Shown here: one piece after another, positions 20,672 through 31,792 of the stretch
Layout: each line of letters opens with the position of its first letter
How positions within the stretch are numbered: the stretch's first letter is position 1
DNA from: Perkinsus olseni
Lineage: Eukaryota > Perkinsozoa > Perkinsida > Perkinsidae
DNA: 60,623 nt
Assembly: GCA_013115135.1 (NCBI GenBank)
Contig: JABANP010000311.1
Coordinates: forward strand, 1-60,623
Direction of reading: 5' to 3'
Position numbers and translations under genes: made by a program
The notes under the pieces: generated by a model
Database searches by the model: none
What the model saw: only the letters and a program-made list of their open reading frames with translations
What the model was told of the DNA's origin: nothing

Positions 20672-22088
20672 CTATCGTATAATACCGAACAGCCACACAG
20701 CTACTCCTTTCCAGTCACGGACATCGATCCCGGGACGGTTCCTCGCGTACTTTGGCGAGGGCTCATCCGAGCTGGCGCCACTCTGCTGCTTGTACTCGGA
20801 CCCGCTACTAGTGTCGAGAGCCCCCAATTCGACATCACCCTCATCGGCACCCGGCTCACGTGTAGGAACAGGTTTCGCAGCGGGAGCGGGCGTCTCCGGA
20901 TATCGACTGTAGATCCAGACGCCTGCTGTGACCTAAGCACGTTGAAGAGTGATTCTCGACTTCGCACAGAATTCCTCAAGCGAAAGTCCCCAAGTTATTA
21001 CCAGTACGAGGGAAAGGAATACCCCTAGGTCGATGGGGTACCCGAAAACTATGGAAGAGGTTATTGCCACTGTCCACACTTGGATGGCTGCCGCGATGGA
21101 CTTGAGAATCGAGTTCAAGTGCTTTAAGAAGAAGCCTGAAGTACGATGTGTCGAAGTGGATCATTCTAGTAGTCGAGCTCCCAGAGTGTCCCACTGAGCC
21201 CCTCAATCCCGTATTAGTACCAGTCATCACTCCTGTGATGGCGGCATTGAATATTATCGCCAAAACGTTCCATGAGAGTATGGGTTTGAGGTTCTCGGGC
21301 GAAAATGCAGTGATGAGGCCCCAGCCAGAATCCCCGCACCATCAGGCCCAGAGCATTGCAGGCCATAGACACTATGTACCTGACAAGGTAGCCATACTCC
21401 TCCATCGCCGCTGTCCCTAGCGCTTACATAAACATATTTTGCACGTTGGGACTGGCCGTGTCTTGGCCCTTCAAAAGCTTCTCGTTGTACACACCAGCAA
21501 AACTAGAGAGTAACACAAGCAAGAGGACGAGAAGGTAATCCCAAATGGAATGCCCTCCTTCAAAACCATGGATAAACACTTTGTACCTGATGATGGTATC
21601 CAAGGTCGACCATGGGACAAGACGGGAAGGGCTTACTCTTTCATCATGGCGCCAATGGTGATGATGAAAAGGCCCAGCCACTGTACTTTACTCACTGGCT
21701 TGTGTAAGACGGTGACACAGAGGATGGCGGTGACGACGAGCTTAGCCTGCAGTAGGACATAGTAGGTGGCTGGGTCGAAGGTCGCCATCGATATGAACGT
21801 GAGGTTGTTGTAAATCGCATAGAGGCCAGCAGGGACCAGGTAAAGGACGGCCAACTTCTTATGGACCACCATCTGGCGCCAGAGGTCACCGAGACTACCC
21901 TCAGAACGAACAAATAGGAAGACAGTGATGAGCATCTTGCAGCAGTCCTGCAAGAAGACCACAGTCGTGTAGTTGTACTCGATGCCCCTCTTGGCCGCTA
22001 GATGGACCAGGATGCTCTGGGACGTCCACACGACGATGTACCCTATGAATAAGGCAAACTTGAAGGGAGTGTCCAAACCGAGCAGCAT
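20672..22088 (-). CDS. Nucleotide-sugar transporter (SLC35A-like)
   Basis: A Golgi/ER multi-pass antiporter exchanging a nucleotide sugar for the nucleotide monophosphate. The first exon (22088-21633) encodes about 150 residues with several membrane helices and the family blocks AGLYAIYNNLTFISM, DPATYYVLLQAKLVVTA and GLFIITIGAMMKE. Later exons give DYLLVLLLVLLSSFAGVYNEKLLKG, a YVSMACNALGLMV-type helix, and SILKSIAAAIQVWTVAI with FGYPIDLGVFLSLVLVI, matching the last helices of the family. A polar, Pro/Glu-rich cytosolic tail ends near 20672. Introns are short. Substrate (UDP-galactose, UDP-GlcNAc or CMP-sialate) cannot be told from the sequence. Confidence 0.85.
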
Positions 22089-22522
22089 TATGATAAAATA
22101 AGCAAAACGGCTGAGACCAACGACCCCTATTCAGTCTGTCACTCGAGCAGACTTTTGCTGCGTTGCTAGCGGAGAGATGTTGTGGTGGGCAGAGATGGAG
22201 CCTGATAGCGGTGCCCTGTTCTGTCACGAAAAATGAAACTTCGGACGTATTTTTTGAGCTGAAATCGGCGAGTATATCTGTGTTGAAATCAACGTTCCTC
22301 AGCGAGCTACCTGAACGTCGTTTGGGCACTATCACGCGGCCTCGATCACGTAAGGATGGAGAGTCTTGACAACGCAAGTCGGCGTGGTGATATCTCGCTA
22401 CGCCATTTTAATCGATTCGTCTTTCTCTTGATAGATCCATCGACCTCTCGTTGGGCTCTGATGGTGATCCCTCTCAGGATTGTATTTCTCCGCCTCCCCC
22501 AGCAGCTGCCTTCTGCAGTCCG
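22089..22522. promoter_or_regulatory. Divergent promoter region
   Basis: The 434 bp between the starts of the minus-strand transporter and the plus-strand importin-9 must hold both promoters. I see no TATA box or shared motif. Confidence 0.4.
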
Positions 22523-25489
22523 ATGTCTTCCGACTGCGGCACGACGCTACTCTCTCTTCTAGAGGGTTTGACCTCTCCCAACGCGGACATCAGAAGGTCC
22601 GCTGAGGGAGCCCTGGCGAAGCAGGAGGCTCTGCCAGGCTTCCAGACGACGCTCTGCCGCCTCGCCGTAGACCCGTCGCAATCCATATCCCCATGAGACA
22701 GTTGGCGCTCACCATTGTCAAGCGCAATGTGAAGAACCGTTGGGGCGACCTAGCAGCGGACGAACAGAATGGTATCAGGAGAGATTCTGGCGAAGGACAT
22801 CTTCGACCCCAACAGTACGGTACGGAAGCTTGTACACGCCTGTGCGGCTCAGTGTGCTGCCCAGACGGCGCTGCAGGGCTGGGAGCATGTGTTGGATAGT
22901 GTAGTGCAGACGATGCAGGACCCGGCGGCCCCGAGGGATCGTCGTGCCGTCTGCTTTGACTTGCTTCAAGTCTTTCAGGACGAGGCCGGCCCAGAGGTCG
23001 CTGGTCATCTGCTGAATCTTGAAGGCTCCCTGAGAAGCCTCGCAGTAGACACCAGCGTTGATCTCGTGGCAAGGTGGAAGGCCCTCGATCTCTTCAGTAG
23101 CTCAGCCGCCATTGTGGCCGAGCAGGCGGTCTCTAAATCCCAGCGCAGTGAACTGGCGGCGGGGGTTCTCAAGGGTTGGCTTCCCGTGGTGGAGCAAATG
23201 GCTCGTAGTGGAGATGTCCTGGCGGTCCTTGCTGCAGTCCGGGCGGTCAGCAGGCTCCTGCAGAGGCTTGGTTCCTCGATGAAGCCGATCCTCGACGCCG
23301 TCATGGACCCCGTATGTGAGTTCATCCGGAACGCCCAGGCCCAGTACGTGAATCTGGTGGTGAACTCTGAGGAGGGCGGCATTGACGAAGAGGAGGACGG
23401 TGGCCCGACTACTCTGCTGGTTCAGTTCTGTGAGTTGCTGTCCTCGGTGGTGTCGAAGTCGAAGCTCCGCTCGATCATGAAGGGAAAGACTGCCGTCGTC
23501 CTGGAGCTGCTGGCGCCCTACTGTCAGATAACGGAGAGCCAGATGGCCGAGTGGTCCGATGATCCGGCGACGTTCCTCGCTAATGAGGACGATGATTTTG
23601 CTGCCCTCACCGTTCGACTGTCCGCGGAGGGCATGGCTGCGGAAATGCTCGAGGCTTTCAGCAGCGAGGCCTTTAAGGCCATCATCGAGGTGGCCACTGC
23701 CCTGGTCAGGGATGGCACGGCCGCGAGCGCCAACCCTTATGCTTGGAAGAAGACGGAGGTGGGTCTGCTGATGACTGGCTGGGCGTGCGAGGCTATCAAC
23801 CACCATGGCGAGAAGAGGAAGCCCATTGCACAGGTTGACAACCTCGTGAAGGTCGCGGCGGGGATCGTTGGTCAGGAAGATTCCCCGCCATTCTTGCGGC
23901 TGCGCGGCCTCGCTTTGCTTGCTAAGATATCAGACTACATGAAGTCGTGTTTTACTGCTGATTGCTACAGCGTCCTTCAGCACAGCCTGCAGGCGATGCA
24001 GCCAAAGAACCACATTTGCCTCCGTCTTATCGCTACCCGGGCCTTCTGCCAGTATCTTCGTATATGCGCCGCTCAACGACCAGACGAGTGCAATCAGCTC
24101 CTCCTCAGTGGTGGCGGCTTCCAGTCCATTGGCAGTCTGATGAGTTGGTCCGGCGAAGGCCTTGCCGACGAGTCTATGCACCTCTGCATCGAGGCGCTGA
24201 CGTCGATTACTCGTTATTCGCCTAAAAGCATAGTGGCTGTCAGTGACGACTTCCTTGCCCTGACTATGAGTCTGTGGGACCGGGCGGCCATGGACCCGTT
24301 GGTCCACTTGCAAGTGTTGGACCTTCTGTCATGCGCCTGTGCTGTTGACCCGAGCCTCCTCGGTAAGGTGTCCTCTACGGTGACGCCGAAGATCCGCCAG
24401 TGTCTGTCTAATCCTGATGAGTACGAGAGCCACACCGTCGGAAGCTCCATCGAGTTGCTGTCTATCCTGCTGAAGCGGTCCACGGTGCCTTACCCTGAGG
24501 ACATGTGGTCCTGTGTGAAGCCCCTGTTGAGCCTATGCTTGCACACCACCGATGCCCCTCTCATTCAGAACGCTTGTGACACTCTGCTTTACGTGGTGCG
24601 TAGGGCCCCTATGGAGCAGCTGGAGCAGTCCAAGACGATGATACTCTCTACTTTGGAGAGGCTGCTCAATGCTGACGAGCTGGACGACTCAGCCGCTATG
24701 TTCGCCGGACCGCTCATCACCGCCGTAGTGGAGCGCATGGGATCTGCTCTAGGACCACAGTTCATGCAGGCCATGCTGCAGAGGCTGCTGGCGGCCAGGG
24801 CCCAGCACTTGGTCCAGTCTCTCTTGGTCGTCTTCGCTCGCCTTGTCCACGCTAATCCTGTCGGGGTTGTGGATGCTATGGCCAGCTTCACAATCCCTCT
24901 AGAAGGCAAGGCGGCTACGGGACTGGAGGCGTTGATGGCCATGTGGTGCGTCACTGCACCTAAAGTGGCGGCTAGGGATTCGAGGACGATACTCCTCACG
25001 GCTCTGATCAAGCTCATCGACAGCCGTGCGCCGGCCCTCCTCAATGTCAGGACCAGGACCCCGCTTCCTGTGAGGCTCATCGAAGTCCTCACCAGTGGCC
25101 TGGAGTATGAGGTCAAGCGTGACCGCCAGAGGTCGCACGTCAGGGGAGCTACACTGTTGAATGACTTAATTGACACCAGCGGTGATATCGATGGTAGCGA
25201 CGACGAGGAGGAGGAGCTCAGCGAGGAGGATGCTTATAATGAGATCCTTGGTCAGCTAGAGGAGTATGCTGAAGACAGCGACTCGGATGAGGACTCTGAG
25301 GAAGAGGAGGTTCATGATCCGTTGCTGGATGGTGTGGTATTGAAGATGACCATCTTGGACGCCTTTCGAAGATGGGAAGCTGAGAACCACCCGTGGTTGG
25401 CTGAGTGCCCGGCCGAGGTGAAGGAGAGGTTGGGAAACGCCATCCCGAAGGCGATGCAGCAGTTGAAGGAGGCCGATCAACCCGCATGA
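22523..25489 (+). CDS. Importin-9-like karyopherin
   Basis: A HEAT-repeat beta-karyopherin that imports histones, ribosomal proteins and actin. It begins LLSLLEGLTSPNADIRRSAE, a typical importin-beta N-terminal repeat. Importin-9 hallmarks follow: YCQITESQMAEWSDDP then FLANEDDD, LLVVFARLVHANP, and a C-terminal acidic region (residues about 800-870) followed by DPLLDGVVLKMTILDAF, the position of the DPLYQIDL block in animal importin-9. About 985 residues in all, close to family size. From 22769 on it is one uninterrupted frame. Between 22688 and about 22765 the conserved MRQLALTIVKRNV block is in another frame, so two compensating small indels (near 22690 and 22760) are present; no GT-AG intron restores it. 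Confidence 0.88.
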
Positions 25490-25598
25490 GAATTTCCTGT
25501 ACTTGATAAACACTGAACCCTAATACGCTATATTTACTAATCATCGCCTACCATTCCGTCGTCTACGTTTCTCGCTTTCTTCAGTACAGTGTTGTGGT

Positions 25599-25619
25599 GC
25601 ACCCTCCATTCGAGGGTGC
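25599..25619. repeat. Stem-loop downstream of importin-9
   Basis: GCACCCTC and GAGGGTGC form a perfect 8-bp stem around a 5-base loop about 110 bp after the stop codon. It could be a 3' UTR or 3'-end element; no U-rich tract follows. Confidence 0.4.
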
Positions 25620-25758
25620 CTTTAATGTGGCGCACTTATTATGTCGACTCGAGAGTGTAAACGTGTGTGACTTCAACAGGTGCCATTAACAGTGACAGTC
25701 CTTCTTTGATAGGATCTGAGTGTGGCCTTGCCGTGCTCAGTTGCTTGTTATTTTCATT

Positions 25759-27718
25759 ATGACTCGGAAAAGGACTATCGAGGACGTCATCGACCTCACG
25801 GGCGGCACTCCTGAGCGTGGTCTCAGCGGCCGTACCTCTTTCCAGGCTGAGGTGGGTTAACTACGACAACTCACTCGAGGACTGAGAGTTTGCCTGCGGT
25901 AGGCCGTGAAGCACGTACGGATCGACAAAGCAGCAGTTGCAGAGAGTACTTTCCACAAGTTGATGCAGGCTGCACAGGCCCTCCCCTCATCCACCGCTGC
26001 TAAGGGGAGGACCGTGCAGGCCGCTGCGGCACCTCCGCCAGAGCCAAAGTCGGTAGCATCTTTTGTGAGAAGTCGACAAGACGCTGATGGCAGATGCAAG
26101 TATTGCGGCTGCCTGCGGGTATCGGTCACCGATCAGTGTGTGCTTACCTTCACGCAGTGCAGTGCATGCGGCGATTCCGTCTGTAACATGTGCTCCAACT
26201 ACCTCAGTGAATTAGGGTCTAACCTCGGGTAGGCCAGCGTGGAGCCCTCATCTCATCCTCTACGCCTTACTCCCTTCAGGACCGTGTGTGCAGAATGCGC
26301 CAGTACAATACAGACGGCTCGATCGTCCACTACGACAAGTAGCAATAGCAGCAGCTCTGGAGGGACGTGCTATTGAGACCTCAGGACATGCCGTTTCCTC
26401 CATGGCCTCTGTGCAGCCGTTGCGTTCTCCAAAGGGAGACGGAGTAGTCGGTTCAGCGGTTCACTCCTCATTTTTTACAATGTCATTCTCGTCGGGGTCG
26501 ACGGTGACGCAATTGAACTCCCCCTCATTCGAGATGGCCAAAGCTCTCGCCTTCGGGTCGGCTCTGATGGACGGTCTTGAGCAGCATCAGCAAGAAGATC
26601 ATGCGCCGTGGCTCACGATGCTTGACCAGTTCATGGAGGACCAGCCCCAGCCACCGCAGCAGCCACAACCAGAGCAAGCGGCTGAGATCCCGACCATTGA
26701 TGACATGCCGCCGGAGCCGCCTGAAGAGCCAGAGTCCTTCGAGCTGTTGATATGCCGGGCGAAGAAGAAGCCGCCAGAGTTGACTTACGTCGAGAAGATC
26801 GTTCCCAAGTCGATACGACGATCGATCAGGCCGGACGAGGTGTCGGCTCGGTGGACCTTCGTTGACAACCGCCTGTGCGTGGAGCTGACGAACAAGCTGT
26901 TTGGTGACGATAGGATCCTCTACGTCTCTGCTGATGTGGAACCGCATCCCCAACCGATGGGACTGGTGGGGCCTCGGAGCGTCGAATGCCTACCGCTGTT
27001 TGCTGAGGCTGATGAGCTCCTTCTGCGTTCCAAGGAGCTGCGGCTCCTGCTCGCGATGGTGTGTCGGGAGAATCCGTGCCATCTTGGCGAGATAGTCATG
27101 ACACTGGGTGACGGATCTGATAAGAAGGCCAAGGCTCAGCAAGATGAGAAGGAAGCCGCCCCGGCCGCTGTGAAGTCGAGGAAGCGGCGACGATCACCGT
27201 CGAAGCGGACGGGGACCGACGAGGACGAATGGGATCCTGAGAGTGACACGTCAGATTACGTCGGTAAGCCAACAGGCACTGCCTCGGTCACCCCGAGAAA
27301 CTTGCCCAAGCGACGGTCGAGAAGACCTCCGAAGCGGCTTGGCATTGACGATGAGACGGTCAGCGATTACACGTCTGACCTGGACCAAGGCCCTACTAGA
27401 CGCTCTGTTAGGGCCTCCCGGAGAGGAACTCCAACGAGTAAAAATCGTAAATTAGTCGGGCGGAGCGGAGCAGGCCGTGATGGCTTAAAAACGTCGACGG
27501 TGAGGCGGCGTACTGTGGAGTCTGAAGTTAACGATTCTGAAGTGGATGATGATGATGGCAGCCCAGCCGTTTCCGATGAAGACGTCATTGCAGCGGCGCA
27601 GGAGAGGAGGATGCGGGCCTCGGCGAATATCTGGCCTCCTGGTCTTCGTCCTGTGGCCAACAGGCGACCACTCTGCATGATTCGAGGTCAGGTCGTGTAT
27701 GATCCTAATCGACGATGA
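25759..27718 (+). CDS. Cys-rich nuclear protein with a SUMO-interaction-like motif
   Basis: Not recognised. Starting at 25759, the N-terminus contains VIDLT, a canonical SUMO-interaction core. After a 51-nt intron (25855-25905) the next exon has a compact cysteine cluster: CKYC, then CSAC, CNMC and, across another intron, CAEC, a likely two-zinc module of unknown type. A third intron (about 26338-26385) leads to a 440-residue tail with a Gln/Pro-rich stretch, a region ELLICRAKKKPPELTYVEK, and many Lys/Arg-Ser blocks alternating with Asp/Glu runs (RKRRRSPSKR, ESEVNDSEVDDDDG). Nuclear location is inferred from these basic blocks. It may be a chromatin or transcription factor; that is a guess. 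Confidence 0.65.
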
Positions 27719-27903
27719 GGAGGCGATTGTGGTGATGGATATGTAAAATTGTGAAGACGGCAGCGGCGGTGGAGGCGGAGGCGTGTTGTTGTTGTCAACT
27801 ACCATTCCTCGTAGACTACTACTGATTACTTGTCTTGCTGTCGGCTTATGAGTTGGCCATTCAGGGGTGAGAAGGTCTCGTAATAGCTATCGATTCTCTT
27901 CAA

Positions 27904-28762
27904 ATGACCACACATCTCTTCGTTCTCTTCCTCATCTATCTTCCTCTGTCTGCTGGATATTTCTGGCTAAAGGTCCCAGGTAGGCCTGCCCACAACGATG
28001 TTAATGATCAGCAGCAGCAGCCCCGTGTGAATCTCAGATGACATGATGCTTCGGATGCTGCAGCACCGCAAGAGCAACAGGCAGCTGAGAGGAGAGCCTA
28101 TCCCACTGGACGTGCTCCAGCCCGAGCGTGAGTCGACCAGCACCCTCGTTGGCCAGGCAGCCCGCTGTTAGATGCTCCTCCCCAACCGATCGCCCCCGAG
28201 TCGTCAGATGGAATATTCGGCGATGATGACTTCTTCGAGCCAGTCCGACGTAATAGGATTTTCGACGACATGGCAAGAGAGTTCGGCGACATGGAAAGAG
28301 GGTTTGGGATGATCCATGAACCGGCCTTCGCCAGTAAGGCTAAAGTCCACCACCGAGGGGAGGGGCAGTTGATGTGCTTTAGGGGGCGGCCTCTTCGGCC
28401 TGGACCGCCTTGGAGCCGGGGGTGAGCCCTCGCAGATATCCGAGACTTCAAGCTCGGTTGAAAGTCATGAGACCTATGTCAATGACGGGCAACACAAGGT
28501 GAGGTTTCTACTGCCTTGTATCGCTTGAAGGATGCGCTGCTGTGTCCAGCCGCTCCACACGGCCACGATGGTTGGCAGCAGCGAGGAGCTCCACGGCGAT
28601 GACTCGAAGCATCTCTCGGGAGACGCTGCGGCTGTTAAGTGCAAGGATGGTGAGTCGTGTGGTTGCTGATGGTAACCGAGTCGATCGGTGGGATGTGTTT
28701 CAGGTAAGTGCGTCACTGTTCATGCCAAGCTGAAGCCGAAGAGGCATGAGGATCATGCCTAA
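27904..28762 (+). CDS. Small secreted or ER protein, function unknown
   Basis: The ATG at 27904 starts a clear signal peptide (FVLFLIYLPLSAGYF). A 58-nt GT-AG intron (to 28037) then joins in frame to an exon with RMLQHRKSNRQLRGEPIPLD; further introns of about 45-55 nt lead to an acidic stretch (SSDGIFGDDDFFEPV), an amphipathic FDDMAREFGDMERGFG, a Gly-rich GGLFGLDRLGAGG, and a final exon ending HAKLKPKRHEDHA-stop at 28762. The phases are consistent across the four introns I can place; one junction near 28500-28590 is uncertain. No known domain is seen. Confidence 0.6.
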
Positions 28763-29031
28763 CCCCATGGGACTAGACACTTTCGAGAGGCGTGCCATAT
28801 GCACCATGCTATTGTGGAAGCTCCAGTGTCAGTGTTGCGTTGGAGTACCTACTGGGAGACTGAAAGATTTTCTTCGTAGTGGTGGTCTTTCGTCATGCTT
28901 GGTCGTCGTAGAGGCCCCACAGGTACAGCTAGAAGGTCCCCGAGGAACAGCAGTGTAGGTTGACTAGTATTCAAAGCGAAGGGCCCCACGGTGTGACGCT
29001 TTAGAGTGCTCATAAGAGCTGGAAGGAGACC
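28763..29031. other. Intergenic
   Basis: No feature recognised between the secreted-protein stop and the next start. Confidence 0.4.
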
Positions 29032-31596
29032 ATGTCCGAGTCCGAGGACTCTGATATAGGAGACCTGGCCTCCGCGGTCGACGACGCCAGAAAGAGGGAA
29101 ACCACGGTCAAACGGGCGTCCCAGTATGACGACGACACAAGGTGAGTGATGAGCAAGAATCAAGGGGCGTCGAGATCGATGCTGGCAGCTCCGAGTCGAG
29201 CGACATGCGTATCATGAGCGATACCGAAGACATGGAGATCACGAGCGAGGCGCCGAAGTCTGCCCGGAAGGAGGAGCGGACTCCTAAAAAGGATGTAAGT
29301 CCGGTCCTAGTAATGGCGGGCCTGCCGCTATGGTGAGTTGAGAGAGGGACAGTTGTTCGTATCTAGAGCCGGGGAAAGGGGGGCTCGAGTAAGCAGAAAG
29401 ACGTTAAGCGAAAAGCTGCTAGCAGTTCGGCGCGTTCTAAGCCAAAGAGGCGCAAGAGGTGAGTAGCTAGGGGCGATCGGATACGTTGCGCGAGCGGAGC
29501 GGAGTTTTTTTGTGAGTGGGGGAACCTGGGAAGTGCTGAAGGTATGCGTGGATGGACTCTGATGAGAGTAGCGTCACAGAGAGTAGTAATTCCTCTGACG
29601 AGAGCTCGTCGTCCAGTGAGGACGACCAAAGAGGCGAGTACCATCGGTCGGCATCTTTATCTTCTACTACCGCTGAGGTAAGCTCAGGTATCATCGTAGC
29701 CCTACCATGTCCATCGCGACCTAGTTTTACGACTTCCCTTCGGCGGGATTCTCCGGGTCTCGAATCACTTTACATTCCCTCAGCTTCGGCCGGCAGCGGT
29801 TGCTAAGGCATTGGAGGAAGGCCGGAAGCTCGCCTCTCGAATCAACGTTGTTCGCAATCAAGATGAGTTCTGGCAGGTAGAAGGGGAGGACGAGGCTCTC
29901 TCCCTTCACAGCTCGCCTCAGTTCCTGGAGGAGTTGGACCCCAAGGTGCCCATGTACCAAGGCGGGCCGCTGCCCGGCTCAGCTATGGCGGCTGCTGTCC
30001 ATCGACTCACCGGTTTCGTGTATCAATACTATCACACTCCGCACGAGATGTTATCGCTTGCGAAAAGTCGGAGTCTGAAGAAGCTCACTGAGGCGGTCGA
30101 GACAGGCATCAAACGGTGATGCCTACTGTGTACCGTACTGTGTTTAACTTATTCTTGTCAGGTTCTCTCACATATCGACTCAGATATCGGACATGGACTT
30201 AACGACAATCGTCATATCAGTGGCCAAGCTGGGAGTTCACTGTGATAAGCTCAGCAACGCCAATAATGCCATGGCCATGAGTTCGCAGAAGCAAGGGCTG
30301 TGAGTGACGCACCGCCGGTTATTTGATCCACATGCGCTGGAGCAGGTCGGCAAATGCCTCGGGTACACCGGCAAACCCGAAGACACAGACGGAAGTCCCT
30401 GTCCTCTTCGGAGCGGACGTCGTTCTGGCTCTAGCGGCGGAAGCTCGACGCCGAGGCCCGGATGCATTCCTTCAGGCCGGGCTGGGTCAGCTTTGTGATC
30501 TCTGTTGGGGTGAGCGACGAGTGCACGATGGTCGATCGCGGATTATCTGTGGTTTAGGTATAGCCAAAGCGTTGCAGTGTTGTTGCAACTGCCCTCATGA
30601 ACGCCAGAACGCCCTAGAGTTCATACAGTGAGGCCCAAGGCATCCACTGTCGATGGAGGGATTACTGTCGTTGATCAGGCATAGTCGGAAGGACCTCGAC
30701 AACTTCTATTGTGCTATTGCTGATAAGCTGTATCAGTCGGACATGGACAGGTAGTATCGTGAGTGGTGGCATCAAGCTCTGGAGGCAACTCCGTCAGTCT
30801 TACCATTCCTGACATAACCAACATATGTATGGGCTTCTCCCTCGCCCGATCGATGGGTCTGGTATCGACTGAGAAGAGCACTCTGTCACGTCCTGGTACT
30901 ATGGAAACGGACGAGGCAAAGGACCCGCCAGCCTATGTTCTCATGGCCCGAGGCGTCCTGCCGCAGGTAAGCGATTCCGTGTATCGATGGAGCTGTAGCA
31001 CACTGCTTTCCAGTTGCGAGACCGGCTGAGCTACCGTCCTCACGCTGTGAACGCCCTAGGTGCAGCTCCTACTCTACCGGGCGAGACACCACCGCCTGCG
31101 TGGCAGCGGACGGGGCAGTAAGGCGCATGGCAATGGGGGTTCCGCTCACCCACGGCCTCTCAGGTATCGATTGAACCCTCAGCAGACGTGCGACATTACG
31201 TGCAACCTGGCGCAGATGGATATTTACGATGAGCAAGTTTATAATCTCATCGGTCAAGTGGCGATATTACCGCGACTGAGGTACTAGTGGAAGGCCCAGC
31301 CCTATGGCTAGTACTCGCGCCTTCTTTCAGGGAGTTCGGTGGTCAGCAGCTGCGAAGGCTGAGGGATGCGTTCGACCTCGTCCGACACGATGGCGATTAT
31401 GAGCTTCTAAGGGCTATGCGGCAGAGGATCGGAGGTATGAAGGGTCGGGCTCATGCTCGATCGTCTCATCTCTCCGCTAGGCACGAGTCAGCCCCATGGC
31501 GGGAGAAGGACGGGGGCAGTGATACACTCGGAGACTGTCCGCTACATCAATCAGAGGGAGTTCATGCGACGAGTGCAGCCTCAGCCCAACTCTTAG
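29032..31596 (+). CDS. Unrecognised intron-rich protein with acidic-Ser N-terminus and helical repeats
   Basis: From the ATG at 29032 the first exons encode acidic/serine-rich and lysine-rich tracts (SESEDSDIGD, SDTEDMEIT, KPKRRKR, SDESSVTESSNSS). After a longer intron ending at about 29782 a different, structured region follows (AVAKALEEGRKLASRINVVR, HRLTGFVYQYYHTPHEMLS, FSHISTQISDMDLTTIVISVAKLG, VVLALAAEARRRGPDAFLQ, MDIYDEQVYNLIGQVAIL, LLRAMRQRIGG), with short introns and a stop at 31594-31596. The repeating pattern of paired helices recalls the RAP/FASTK-type organelle RNA-binding proteins of alveolates, but I see no diagnostic RAP domain. The acidic N-terminal part might be a separate gene ending before 29780. 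Confidence 0.5.
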
Positions 31597-31792
31597 TTAC
31601 ACCATTAGACGCATCATTTCTACCATTGATAACAGTTTCCGTTGACTTGCAAGGCCTGTGTTCGCCAGTCCTGTGGGAAGGTAGGGTGAGCCCATGGCCG
31701 CCCTGGGGTACCCAGTGTCAGTCTGGAGGGCGATGAGTGGTCGAGGATGCCGACTGTGGCTGGGCAGCTGAATTTTATAATTTATGTACAGC

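Noticed and set aside
22688..22765. Programmed frameshifting in importin-9 at a CCC run
   Set aside because: CCC codons are read normally in many other exons here, other frame breaks lie at unrelated codons, and the known perkinsid CCC/AGG shifts are mitochondrial.
25599..25619. Rho-independent-type terminator
   Set aside because: The stem-loop lacks a T tract and this is eukaryotic DNA.
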